A stretch of 64,000 nt of DNA from Cryobacterium sp. BB307. GTDB taxonomy: Bacteria; Actinomycetota; Actinomycetes; Actinomycetales; Microbacteriaceae. Made by a program: the position numbers and the translations under genes. Within the stretch, counting starts at the first letter, position 1. The number at the start of each line of letters is the position of its first letter. The stretch spans positions 1,302,001 to 1,366,000 of the forward strand of contig NZ_JAANZA010000001.1 in NCBI RefSeq assembly GCF_012274275.1, read 5' to 3'. The notes below the pieces were generated by a model. It was not told the DNA's origin, searched no databases, and saw nothing but the letters and a program-made list of their open reading frames with translations. Below, in pieces: positions 25,739 through 34,443 of the stretch.

Positions 25739-27619
25739 TCAGGCGCTCTCGGTTTTCTCGAGACGCTGCCGGATGGCGGCTAGCTGGCGTCGCATCGCTT
25801 CAGGAGTGCGGTCGCCGAACTGCTCGAAGAACTTTTCGGTGTCGTCGAGCTCAGCGAGCCACGCATCACGGTCGATGGCGAACAGCTCGTCGAACGCCTC
25901 GTCGGACACGTCCAGGCCATCCCGATCGATTCCACCCTCGGTCGGCACGAGGCCGAGCGGGGTGTCCTTGGCGGGCACCTGCGCGTCGACGCGCTCCAGG
26001 ATCCAGGCGATCACTCGAGAGTTCTCGGAGAACCCGGGCCACAGGAAGCTGCCATCCTCGCCGCGACGGAACCAGTTGACCTGGAAGATGCGCGGCAGCA
26101 CGGCGTTCTTGCGAAGCTCGGAACCGACCTTCAGCCAGTGCGACCAGTGGTCGGCCATGTTGTAGCCGCAGAACGGCATCATCGCAAACGGGTCGCGACG
26201 TAACTCGCCGACCTTGCCCTCGGCCGCCGCGGTGCGCTCGGACGAGACCGTTGCGCCCATGAACACGCCGTGTTCCCACTCGCGGGCCTCGACGACGAGC
26301 GGCACGTTGCTCGCGCGACGGCCGCCGAAGATGATCGCGTCGATGACGACACCGTTCGGGTCATCCCACGTGTCGGCGATCGTGGGGCATTGGCTCGCGG
26401 CGACGGTGAACCGGGAGTTCGGGTGCGCTGCGGGACCGTTGGCCGGATCCCACGGGCGACCCTGCCAGTCGATGAGGTTGTCAGGCGCCTTGTCGGTCAT
26501 GCCCTCCCACCACACGTCGCCGTCCTCGCGCAGCGCGACGTTGGTGAAGATGGTGTTGCCCCAGATGGTGTCGATCGCGGTCTCGTTGGTGGACCGGCCG
26601 GTGCCGGGCGCGACACCGAAGAAGCCCGCTTCTGGGTTGATCGCGCGGAGGCGGCCATCCGGTCCCGGCTTCAGCCAGGCGATGTCGTCGCCGATGGTCT
26701 CGACCTTCCAGCCAGGGATCGACGGCTTGAGCATGGCGAGGTTCGTCTTGCCGCAGGCCGACGGGAACGCGGCGGCGACGTGGAACACGCGGCCCCGCGG
26801 GTTGGTGACCTTGAGGATGAGCATGTGCTCGGCGAGCCAGCCCTCATCCCGTGCGATGACGGATGCGATGCGCAGCGCGAACGACTTCTTCGCTAGCAGT
26901 GCGTTGCCGCCGTAGGCGGAGCCGTACGACCAGATTTCGCGGGTGTCCGGGAAGTGGGTGATGTACTTCTTCTCGTTCGACGGCCACGGCACGTCCGCCT
27001 CACCCGGGGCGAGAGGAGCGCCGACGCTGTGCACAGCCGGGACCCAGTCGGTGTAGCGGCCGAACTGAGCGAGAGCCTGCCCGCCCATGCGCGTCATGAT
27101 CGCCATGCTGGCGACGACGTAGGGGGAGTCGGTCACCTGCACGCCGAGCTTGGCGATCGGGCTGCCGATCGGGCCCATCGAGAACGGGATGACGTACATG
27201 GTGCGACCGCGCATGGCGCCATCGAACAGTTCGAGGAGGGTTGCGCGCATCTCCTTCGGATCGCGCCAGTTGTTCGTCGGGCCGGCCTCATCGGGGTCCT
27301 CGGTGCAGATGAACGTGCGCGCCTCGACGCGAGCCACATCCTTGGGGTCGCTGCGAGCGAGGAAGCTGTACGGCCGATGTTCCGGGTTGAGTCGGATGAG
27401 GGTGCCGTCATCGACCATTTTCTTGGTCAGGTGATCCCATTCGGCCTTCGAGCCGTCGCACCAGACGACCTCATCCGGTCGGGTGAGGGCGGCGATCTCG
27501 GCGACCCATTCAACGACGTCCTGAGGCGCGTTGTCGGGGGCGCCTCCCATCGAATGCGTGGGCTCGACACCCAGCGCTGATGTTCCCGACTCGGAGTTGC
27601 GGGGGGCGGTGAGTGTCAT
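25739..27619 (-). CDS. pckG: Phosphoenolpyruvate carboxykinase, GTP-dependent
   Basis: Converts oxaloacetate and GTP to PEP, GDP and CO2, the first step of gluconeogenesis from C4 acids. About 626 residues, right for the GTP form. Marks are [18 protein letters not shown], the nucleotide loop with the reactive Cys [20 protein letters not shown] and [16 protein letters not shown] 27619 has GAGGAG seven bases upstream and is preferred to 27634. It is divergent from a RamB-like regulator of acetate metabolism, which fits control of gluconeogenesis on short-chain acids. Confidence 0.96.
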   Translation of the reverse strand: MTLTAPRNSESGTSALGVEPTHSMGGAPDNAPQDVVEWVAEIAALTRPDEVVWCDGSKAEWDHLTKKMVDDGTLIRLNPEHRPYSFLARSDPKDVARVEARTFICTEDPDEAGPTNNWRDPKEMRATLLELFDGAMRGRTMYVIPFSMGPIGSPIAKLGVQVTDSPYVVASMAIMTRMGGQALAQFGRYTDWVPAVHSVGAPLAPGEADVPWPSNEKKYITHFPDTREIWSYGSAYGGNALLAKKSFALRIASVIARDEGWLAEHMLILKVTNPRGRVFHVAAAFPSACGKTNLAMLKPSIPGWKVETIGDDIAWLKPGPDGRLRAINPEAGFFGVAPGTGRSTNETAIDTIWGNTIFTNVALREDGDVWWEGMTDKAPDNLIDWQGRPWDPANGPAAHPNSRFTVAASQCPTIADTWDDPNGVVIDAIIFGGRRASNVPLVVEAREWEHGVFMGATVSSERTAAAEGKVGELRRDPFAMMPFCGYNMADHWSHWLKVGSELRKNAVLPRIFQVNWFRRGEDGSFLWPGFSENSRVIAWILERVDAQVPAKDTPLGLVPTEGGIDRDGLDVSDEAFDELFAIDRDAWLAELDDTEKFFEQFGDRTPEAMRRQLAAIRQRLEKTESA

Positions 27620-27682
27620 CGTCTTGCTCCTCAATTCCTCAGCCGGAAGCGGACTTCGCCGGCTTCAAATCCTTGTCTAGTA

Positions 27683-27756
27683 ACACTTTGCGCGTCATTC
27701 CGGAGATTTCGCAGTGAAAGTGGTCGAAAGATCGCTGATTCTTTCACTATTGTGAA
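27683..27756 (+). promoter_or_regulatory. Shared pckG/ramB-like control region with palindrome over -10
   Basis: TATTGT (27748-27753) lies six bases before the ATG at 27760 and acts as a leaderless -10. It is embedded in the inverted repeat TTCAC-TATT-GTGAA (27743-27756), a likely autoregulatory site. A related TTCGCAGTGAA lies at 27708-27718, and ACACTTTGCG at 27683-27692 resembles the core of RamB sites described in Corynebacterium. Binding is inferred. Confidence 0.55.
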
Positions 27757-27759
27757 TTC

Positions 27760-29193
27760 ATGACTGATCTCGCCACCTTAGGTCAACGCATCCGGCATTA
27801 CCGGGGCAGTGCCAATCTCACCCTCGACCAGCTCGGTGCGACAGTGGGAATCGCAGGCAGCCAGCTCTCGCTGATGGAGAACGGCCGTCGCGAGCCCCGG
27901 CTGTCCGTGCTGCAGTCGATCGCCGCCGCCCTGAAGGTCGAAGTCTCCGACCTGCTGGACCCCGCACCTCCGAGCCCGCGCGCAGCCATGGAGATCGAGT
28001 TGGAGCGCTTGCAGCGCAGCGCCGTCTATGCGGGACTGGGGCTGCCGGTCATCCGGCCGTCGCGCACCATGTCGGACGAGACCCTTGAGGCCATGGTGGG
28101 CCTCCACCACGAGCTCGCTCGGCGCGCCCGCGAGGCGATCGCGACGCCGGAGGAGGCGCGCAGGGCGAACACGGAGCTGCGCCAGTACATGCGCACGCAG
28201 AACAACTACCTGCCGGCCATCGAGGAGCTCGCCCAGGAGCAGCTGCGCGCTGTCGGTCACGCCACCGGCGCGCTGACGCACCGCTCGGTGAACTTGATGG
28301 CGAAGCGACTCGGGTTCGAGCTCATCTACGTGTCCGACCTGCCGCATTCGACCCGGTCGGTCACCGACCTGGAGAACGGCCGCATCTATCTGCCGCCGGC
28401 TTCCATCCCCGGTGGGCACGGCCTGCGGTCGATGGCGCTGCAGGCGCTCGCGCACCGCCTGCTCGAACATCACGAGCCGGAGAGCTACGCAGAGTTCCTC
28501 AGGCAGCGGCTCGAGATCAACTACTTCGCCGCCGCGTGCCTCATGCCGCTCAAGCAGTCCGTCGATTTCCTCGGCAAGGCGAAGTCGGACAAGAACCTGG
28601 CGGTGGAGGACTTCCGCGACGCGTTCGGTGTCACCCATGAGGCCGCTGCGCTGCGTTTCACCAACCTCGCGACCACGCACCTCGGGATGACGGTGCACTT
28701 CCTGCGCGTCGGCGAGGACGGCGCCCTGTACAAGGGCTACGAGAACGACGGGCTCAACCTGCCGACCGATGTCACCGGGTCGACCGAGGGGCAGATCGTC
28801 TGCAGGCACTGGGCAGCGCGCCGCGCGTTCGAGCGCACCAACCGCACGACAGAGTTCTACCAGTACACCGATGCGCCGACTGGCACCTACTGGTGCTCGA
28901 CCCAGATCGGGACGGCGGCGAGCTCGGAAGAGTTCTCGATCACCTTCGGCGTTCCGTTCGCGGATGCGAAGTGGTTCCGCGGCCGGGAGACGACCTTCCG
29001 GCAGCAGTCGAAGTGCCCGGATCCAAGCTGTTGCCGTCGTCCGTCGCAGGAGCTGTCGCAGCGCTGGTCGCACAAGGCATGGGCGAGCGCACGCATGCAC
29101 GCGCACGTGCTCTCGCCGCTGCCATCCGGTACCTTCCCCGGCGTCGACGACACCGAGCTCTACGACTTCCTCGAGGCCCACTCCGAGTCGTAG
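27760..29193 (+). CDS. ramB: RamB-like regulator of acetate/short-chain acid metabolism
   Basis: About 477 residues, matching the ScfR/RamB family. N-terminal helix-turn-helix at about 8-62 (LGQRIRHYRGSANLTLDQLGATVGIAGSQLSLMENG), a central IrrE/M78-like region (MALQALAHRLLEHHEPESYAEFLRQRLEINYFAAACLMP), and a C-terminal DUF2083-type domain with the Cys cluster KCPDPSCCRRPSQE. RamB controls acetate activation and glyoxylate-cycle genes by sensing metabolic state. Being next to pckG fits, but ramB as the exact orthologue is inferred. Its 3' end overlaps the glycerate kinase gene by 34 bases. Confidence 0.85.
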   Translation: MTDLATLGQRIRHYRGSANLTLDQLGATVGIAGSQLSLMENGRREPRLSVLQSIAAALKVEVSDLLDPAPPSPRAAMEIELERLQRSAVYAGLGLPVIRPSRTMSDETLEAMVGLHHELARRAREAIATPEEARRANTELRQYMRTQNNYLPAIEELAQEQLRAVGHATGALTHRSVNLMAKRLGFELIYVSDLPHSTRSVTDLENGRIYLPPASIPGGHGLRSMALQALAHRLLEHHEPESYAEFLRQRLEINYFAAACLMPLKQSVDFLGKAKSDKNLAVEDFRDAFGVTHEAAALRFTNLATTHLGMTVHFLRVGEDGALYKGYENDGLNLPTDVTGSTEGQIVCRHWAARRAFERTNRTTEFYQYTDAPTGTYWCSTQIGTAASSEEFSITFGVPFADAKWFRGRETTFRQQSKCPDPSCCRRPSQELSQRWSHKAWASARMHAHVLSPLPSGTFPGVDDTELYDFLEAHSES

Positions 29194-30302
29194 TGCGGGG
29201 GAGTGCCGGGGGAGCGGGTGAATCCCTGAGCGAGGATCTCGCCTGCGACCTCCAGCCAGCCCTCCGGGTCGGCGAGTGAGGCCTCCGGTGACCCGGCCAG
29301 CTCGGCGAGCGAGAGCGGCTGGAAAGTGGTGGGCATACCCGCTTCGACGACGCCGGCGACGATGATCGTCCGCTTCCCTTCGGCGAGCTCGATGACGCCG
29401 CCGACGACCTTGCCGCTCAGCGAGGTTCGGTCGAACCTTCCCTCACCCGTGATTACGACATCCGCATCCCGGATTGCCTCGGGGAGGCCCGTGAGCTCGG
29501 CGATGAACCGCCCGCCCGGTAGCAGCTCAGCGCCCAGAGCGGTCGCGAGACCGTACCCTGTGCCGCCTGCGGCGCCGGCGCCGGGCCTCGAGGGGTCGCC
29601 GCGCAGGAATTGCGACAACCGGTCGAGTGCGTGGTCGAGCAGCTCGACCTGACCGTGGTCGGCGCCCTTCTGCGGTCCGAAGACGAAGGCTGCGCCGTGT
29701 GGCCCAGTCAGTGGCGCGTCCACGTCGGTGAGGAGGACGATGCGCTCGGCCACGTCGTTGACTGCGGACAGGTCGATGGCGCGAAGCGTGTTGAGGTGAC
29801 CACCGCCATCCGGCAGCTCCCTCCCGCCGAAGTCGAGGAACCGAGCGCCGAGCGCGGTGAGGGCGCCCGTGCCGCCATCGGTGGACGCCGATCCGCCCAG
29901 CCCCACCATGAGACGGCGGATGCCGGTCGGCGCGAGAGTGGTCACGGCGTCGCGGATTACCTCACCGAGTCCGCGCGTCGTCGCGCCCAGCGGGTCGAGC
30001 GTGGCCATGAGTGGCAGCCCGGAGCTCTGCGCGAGCTCGACGGCCACGAGCCCGCCGGGCAGCTCGAGCCAGTCCGCGCGAGTGGGCACACCGTCCGGCC
30101 CGGTGACCGTGACGGTGTGCCGAGTGCAGTCGGGAATGGCCGCCTCAATGGCGTCGAGGGTGCCCTCGCCGCCGTCGGCTTGCGGGAGCAGCACCAGGTC
30201 GTCGTCCGGTCGTCTCCTGCTCCATCCGCGGGCAATCGCGTGCGCAACTCGGGTGGCGCTGGTCGACCCCTTGAAAGAATCCGGGGCGAGGACGACTCGC
30301 AT
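29160..30302 (-). CDS. Glycerate kinase
   Basis: About 380 residues of the GarK/GlxK family, which phosphorylates D-glycerate. Opening motif VVLAPDSFKGSTSATRVAHAIARGW, then LLPQADGGEGTLDAI, RLMVGLGGSASTDGGTGALTALGARFLD and VITGEGRFDRTSLSGKVVGGV, all typical. It would feed glycerate into lower glycolysis. No glyoxylate-carboligase or tartronate genes are near. It converges on the RamB-like gene. Confidence 0.92.
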   Translation of the reverse strand: MRVVLAPDSFKGSTSATRVAHAIARGWSRRRPDDDLVLLPQADGGEGTLDAIEAAIPDCTRHTVTVTGPDGVPTRADWLELPGGLVAVELAQSSGLPLMATLDPLGATTRGLGEVIRDAVTTLAPTGIRRLMVGLGGSASTDGGTGALTALGARFLDFGGRELPDGGGHLNTLRAIDLSAVNDVAERIVLLTDVDAPLTGPHGAAFVFGPQKGADHGQVELLDHALDRLSQFLRGDPSRPGAGAAGGTGYGLATALGAELLPGGRFIAELTGLPEAIRDADVVITGEGRFDRTSLSGKVVGGVIELAEGKRTIIVAGVVEAGMPTTFQPLSLAELAGSPEASLADPEGWLEVAGEILAQGFTRSPGTPPHYDSEWASRKS

Positions 30303-30380
30303 CCGCCCAGTGTCCGGTGTGCGCCTGTGACTTGCATGGTTCGCCGCCAGTTCACGGCAAATCCGGTGACGGCGGCCGGG

Positions 30381-30740
30381 TCAGGCGCGTTCCTTGCGCT
30401 CGGCGAGCAGTTCCTCGACGGTGCGCCGGATGAGGTCGTGCGGAAGCGGCTTGCCGAGCGGGAACTTCAGCGTTCCCTTGCCCGAGCGGAACGGTTCCAG
30501 TTCAGCCAGGAGCTGCTCGTCACGCCCCGGCACCGGGTAAATGCTGACGTGCTCCGTCCATCCGGAGACATAGACGACGTACTTGCCGTCGACCTTGAAC
30601 GTCGGGATCTGATAGCTGATCACCTCGTCGGCATCCGGGATCACCGAGCGGATGACGCCGCGTACCTCATCGACTGCGGCGAGGACATCGGGCGACAGCG
30701 ACCTGTCGTATTCGTCGACCGTCTCGAACTTCTGAGCCAT
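30381..30740 (-). CDS. DUF1801 (YdhG-like) domain protein
   Basis: About 119 residues, a single DUF1801 domain: FETVDEYDRSLSPDVLAAVDEVRGVIRSVIPDADEVISYQIPTFKV, then KYVVYVSGWTEHVSIYPVP and GTLKFPLGKPLPHDLIRRTVEELLAER. Some relatives bind iron or frataxin-like partners, but the function is open. GGGAG lies six bases before the ATG. It stands alone, divergent from the YciI gene. Confidence 0.85.
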   Translation of the reverse strand: MAQKFETVDEYDRSLSPDVLAAVDEVRGVIRSVIPDADEVISYQIPTFKVDGKYVVYVSGWTEHVSIYPVPGRDEQLLAELEPFRSGKGTLKFPLGKPLPHDLIRRTVEELLAERKERA

Positions 30741-30877
30741 GGGATGCTCCCGTCGTCGTTGCGAGAAAACCTACACCGCGATCGCCGGACCGGCGACGGA
30801 TGTCGAGAATCCACTTGCGGCTCCGTCCTCGGAATGAACACGGCCACAATGGGCCGTACTGCATGAAGGAGAACACG

Positions 30878-31285
30878 ATGACCAAGTACCTGTTACTCAA
30901 GCACTACCGTGGCGCGCCAACTGCGGTCAACGACGTGCCGATGGACCGGTGGACGCCCGAGGAGATCTCGGCGCATATGCAGTACATGGACGACTTCGCC
31001 GCGCGTCTCGAGAATTCCGGCGAGTACGTTGGCGCGGCTGCGCTGTCGCCAGAGGGCACGTTCGTGCGCTTCGACGGCGACGGGCGTCCCCCGGTCACGG
31101 ACGGTCCATTCGCGGAGACCAAGGACCTGATCGCCGGGTGGATGGTGATCGATGTCGAGAGCTACGACCGGGCGCTGGAACTTGCCGGCGAGCTGTCCGC
31201 GGCTCCGGGCGCCGGCGGCAAGCCTATCCACGAGTGGCTCGAGCTTCGCCCATTCCTCGCCGCGCCCGAGACCATCACGGAGTGA
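30878..31285 (+). CDS. YciI/DGPF-domain protein
   Basis: About 135 residues. The YCII-related signature is VTDGPFAETKDLIAGWMVIDVESYDRALELAGEL, with the conserved Asp-Gly-Pro-Phe. These small dimeric proteins are regularly encoded next to ECF42 sigma factors, as here. The biochemical role is unsettled. AAGGAGA lies five bases before the ATG at 30878; an upstream in-frame extension is unlikely. Six bases separate it from the sigma gene. Confidence 0.88.
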   Translation: MTKYLLLKHYRGAPTAVNDVPMDRWTPEEISAHMQYMDDFAARLENSGEYVGAAALSPEGTFVRFDGDGRPPVTDGPFAETKDLIAGWMVIDVESYDRALELAGELSAAPGAGGKPIHEWLELRPFLAAPETITE

Positions 31286-31291
31286 CGGACG

Positions 31292-32446
31292 GTGGATGAG
31301 GCCCTGTTGCGGACCCTCACCCCCGCTGTGATCGGGATCCTCGTCCGCCGCGGAGTTGACTTCGCGGCGGCCGAGGATGCCGTGCAGGACGCCATGGTCG
31401 AAGCACTGCGCGTGTGGCCGGATGATCCGCCGCGGGATCAGAAGGGTTGGCTGGTCGTCGTGGCCTGGCGCAAGTTCCTCGACACGGCCCGCGCCGACGG
31501 CTCCCGGCGACAGCGAGAGGTGATCGTTGAGAGCGAGCCTGTGCCTGAGCCGCGCCAGGCGATGGACGACACCCTTCAGTTGTACTTCCTGTGCGCTCAT
31601 CCCTCTCTGACACCGGCATCCGCAGTCGCGCTGACGCTGCGCGCGGTCGGTGGTCTGACCACGCGCCAGATCGCGAAGGCCTACCTCGTGCCGGAGGCGA
31701 CGATGGCGCAACGGATCAGCCGGGCGAAGCGGACAGTGTCGGGCGTCCGATTCAACCAGCCGGGCGACGTCGCCACCGTGTTGCGGGTGCTCTACCTCGT
31801 CTTCAACGAGGGCTACTCCGGTGACATCGACCTCGCGGCCGAGGCGATCCGCCTCACCCGCCAACTGGCAGAAGAGACCAGGCATGAGGAGGTGGCCGGC
31901 CTGCTCGCACTGATGCTTCTTCACCACGCACGGCGCCCGGCACGGATGCGCCCGGACGGCAGCCTGGTGCCCCTCGCCGAGCAAGACCGCAGCTTGTGGG
32001 ACACCGCGATGATCTCCGAGGGTGTCGACGTGCTCCAGGCAGCACTCATGCGTGATCGGCTCGGGGAGTACCAGGCTCAGGCCGCCATTGCGGCACTCCA
32101 TGCGGATGCCCGCACGGCGGATGACACCGACTGGGTGCAGATCGTCGAGTGGTACGACGAACTGCTGCGACTCACCGGCAGCCCGATAGTCCGTCTCAAC
32201 CGCGCTGTCGCAGTCGGCGAGGCGGACGGTCCGCGAGCCGGACTGGCTGCCCTGGCGGACCTCGATCCTTCCCTGCCCCGCTTCACCGCGGCCGCTGCCT
32301 ACCTGCATGAGCGTGACGGTGACCTTGTGACGGCAGCGCAGCTCTACGCGGATGCCGCGCAAGCAGCGCCGAACCTCGCAGAGCGCCACCACCTCACACG
32401 ACAAGCGGCGCGGCTCAACGCGGAACTCCGCACGAGGGACAGCTAG
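31292..32446 (+). CDS. ECF42-type sigma factor with C-terminal extension
   Basis: About 384 residues, twice the size of an ordinary ECF sigma. Regions 2 and 4 lie in the first 170 residues (DFAAAEDAVQDAMVEALRVWP; LTTRQIAKAYLVPEATMAQRISRAKRTV). The remaining part (NEGYSGDIDLAAEAIRLTRQLAEE, ADDTDWVQIVEWYDELLRLTGSPIVRLNRAVAVGE) is the helical extension with TPR-like pairs typical of group ECF42, thought to take the place of an anti-sigma factor. It is cotranscribed with the DGPF protein, the usual ECF42 layout. Confidence 0.9.
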   Translation: MDEALLRTLTPAVIGILVRRGVDFAAAEDAVQDAMVEALRVWPDDPPRDQKGWLVVVAWRKFLDTARADGSRRQREVIVESEPVPEPRQAMDDTLQLYFLCAHPSLTPASAVALTLRAVGGLTTRQIAKAYLVPEATMAQRISRAKRTVSGVRFNQPGDVATVLRVLYLVFNEGYSGDIDLAAEAIRLTRQLAEETRHEEVAGLLALMLLHHARRPARMRPDGSLVPLAEQDRSLWDTAMISEGVDVLQAALMRDRLGEYQAQAAIAALHADARTADDTDWVQIVEWYDELLRLTGSPIVRLNRAVAVGEADGPRAGLAALADLDPSLPRFTAAAAYLHERDGDLVTAAQLYADAAQAAPNLAERHHLTRQAARLNAELRTRDS

Positions 32447-33960
32447 CCGGCGCCTAGGTTGCCCGCGAGCCTCTCGTGCATCGCTGTACTCGCCTCGTTC
32501 ATGCCGACGATCACGACCCGCTTTCCGTAGCGCTCGTACTTGGTGGTGATGGCGTCCAGGGCGGCCACCGTTGAGGCATCCCACACGTGCGAATCGGACA
32601 TGTCGATCACCACCCGGTCTGGGTCATCCGCGTACTCGAACTGTGTCGTGAGGTCGTGGCTGGAGGCGAAGAACAGCTCCCCGGTGACGGTGTAGTAGGC
32701 GGTTGGCACGGTCTCGTCGGCTGGCAGCGTGCGCTCCACCGTTGCGAAGTGGGCGACGCGGCGGGCGAACAGCACCATCGCCGCGATGACACCGATGATC
32801 ACCCCGATTGCAAGGTTATTGGTGGCGACGACAATCGCGACGGTGATCACCATGACCGCGGTCTCGCTCTTCGGCATGCGCTTCAATGTCGCGGGACGGA
32901 TGCTGTGCCAGTCGAACGTGGCGACCGACACCATGATCATGACTGCGACCAGGGCGGCCATCGGGATGACAGCGACGACATCACCGAGCGCGACGACGAG
33001 AATCAGCAGGAAAACGCCGGCCAGGAACGTGGAGATCCGGGTGCGTGCGCCGGACGCCTTCACGTTGATCATGGTCTGCCCGATCATCGCGCAGCCGCCC
33101 ATGCCGCCGAAGAGGCCGGAGAGCACGTTGGCCGCGCCCTGACCGAGCGCCTCGCGAGTCTTGTGCGAGTGGGTGTCCGTGATGTCATCGACCAGCTTGG
33201 CGGTCATGAGCGATTCGAGCAGTCCGACAAGAGCCATCGCCAGCGCGTACGGAGCGATGATCGAGAAGGTCTCCCAGGTCAGAGGCACGTTGGGGATGAA
33301 CAGTTCGGGCAGGCTCTCCGGCAGTTCGCCCTGGTCGCCAACCGTCGGCACATTCACCGCCGTGACAACGGTCGCAACGGTCAGCAGAACGATCGCAACC
33401 AGCGGCGCCGGAACGACCTTGGTGAGCCGGGGCATCCCGACCAGGATCAGCAGCCCGACTGCGACAAGCGGGTAGACGAGCCACGGCACACCGACCAGGT
33501 GCGGCAGCTGGGCGATGAAGATCAGGATCGCGAGGGCGTTGACGAAGCCGAGCATCACGCTGCGCGGGATGAACCGCATCAGCTTGGCGACGCCGAGAAC
33601 GCCGAGGACCAGTTGGAACACACCGGCGAGGATGACGGTGGCGATGAAGTAGTCCATGCCGTACTCGCGCGCAACCGGCGCGATGACGAGCGCGACGGCA
33701 CCCGTCGCCGCGGTGATCATGGCCGGGCGGCCGCCGAGGAAGGCGATGGACACTGCCATGACGAATGAGGAGAACAACCCGAGCCGAGGGTCGACGCCGG
33801 CGATGATCGAGAACGAGATTGCTTCAGGGATGAGCGCCAGCGCGACTACGAGCCCGGCGAGGACTTCGCGGGTAAGGAGGCGCGGGGAACGCAGGGCAGT
33901 CATCACCGATGGTTGCGGCGCGTAGCGGTCCCGCGACAGGACGTTCTGGCTGGTGGGCAT
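32443..33960 (-). CDS. SulP-family anion transporter with STAS domain
   Basis: About 505 residues. Ten or more membrane segments run from LLTREVLAGLVVALALIPEAISFSIIAGVDPRLGLFSSFVMAV onward, with GRPAMITAATGAVALVIAPV and NVLSGLFGGMGGCAMIGQTMINVKASGARTRIS, the core SulP motifs. A C-terminal STAS domain follows (TVTGELFFASSHDLTTQFEYADDPDRVVIDMSDSHVWDASTVAALDAI). The substrate could be sulfate, bicarbonate or a carboxylate. CGGAG lies five bases before ATG 33960. Its stop overlaps the end of the converging ECF42 gene. Confidence 0.9.
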   Translation of the reverse strand: MPTSQNVLSRDRYAPQPSVMTALRSPRLLTREVLAGLVVALALIPEAISFSIIAGVDPRLGLFSSFVMAVSIAFLGGRPAMITAATGAVALVIAPVAREYGMDYFIATVILAGVFQLVLGVLGVAKLMRFIPRSVMLGFVNALAILIFIAQLPHLVGVPWLVYPLVAVGLLILVGMPRLTKVVPAPLVAIVLLTVATVVTAVNVPTVGDQGELPESLPELFIPNVPLTWETFSIIAPYALAMALVGLLESLMTAKLVDDITDTHSHKTREALGQGAANVLSGLFGGMGGCAMIGQTMINVKASGARTRISTFLAGVFLLILVVALGDVVAVIPMAALVAVMIMVSVATFDWHSIRPATLKRMPKSETAVMVITVAIVVATNNLAIGVIIGVIAAMVLFARRVAHFATVERTLPADETVPTAYYTVTGELFFASSHDLTTQFEYADDPDRVVIDMSDSHVWDASTVAALDAITTKYERYGKRVVIVGMNEASTAMHERLAGNLGAG

Positions 33961-34141
33961 GGTGGCTCCGTGGTGGCGACGCGAGTGCGTCCAGGCGGAT
34001 GAGCGCGGCGTCGCGCTGGGAATGCCGGTTCGGCGGCTGTGAACTCACGCGGCTGGCGCGGCAGGTGCGTTCCGGTCAACTCGACACTATCGGACCGGTC
34101 TCGAAGCGATTATCAAGAGTGAGGGGACGAAGGGTCTCGTA

Positions 34142-34348
34142 TCAGCGGTGGCGGCGAAAGATGCGCGCGAGTAGGCGTCTCGCCTTGGCGCGCGGCCTGA
34201 GAGCGGCATCCGCTCGCTCGCTCGGCACGAAGGTCACCTGCTTGCAGTTGGCACAGTCGAGGATGAGCTCATGTACCGAGAGGCCGGCGCCGTAGTAGGG
34301 GTTCTGCTTCGCCGATATCGGCGAATTGCAGGAAGGGCACCTCGTCAC
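34142..34348 (-). CDS. Small zinc-ribbon protein
   Basis: About 68 residues starting with GTG. Two Cys pairs, CPSC near the start and CANC at about 32-35, would bind one zinc ion; the basic tail (RPRAKARRLLARIFRRHR) suggests contact with nucleic acid or membrane lipid. TACATT six bases before the GTG is a leaderless-type -10, which raises my trust in this short gene. No family name can be given. Confidence 0.6.
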   Translation of the reverse strand: MTRCPSCNSPISAKQNPYYGAGLSVHELILDCANCKQVTFVPSERADAALRPRAKARRLLARIFRRHR

Positions 34349-34354
34349 CTTCGC

Positions 34355-34360
34355 AATGTA
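34355..34360 (-). promoter_or_regulatory. Predicted -10 box (TACATT) of the zinc-ribbon gene
   Basis: TACATT on the minus strand lies six bases before the GTG at 34348. Confidence 0.45.
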
Positions 34361-34431
34361 CCTCAGCGCAGCCAGCGGCGGCAGAAGCCCTCCTCGTTCT
34401 GGGATGCCGCGGGTTGCTTGCTGGACAGCGA

Positions 34432-34437
34432 TATCGT
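34432..34437 (+). promoter_or_regulatory. Predicted -10 box (TATCGT) of the M20 hydrolase gene
   Basis: TATCGT lies six bases before the GTG at 34444. Confidence 0.45.
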
Positions 34438-34443
34438 CGAGGC

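Noticed and set aside
30893..32584. 563-codon minus-strand frame opposite the YciI/ECF42 pair
   Set aside because: Covers three genes on the other strand and shows no protein family.
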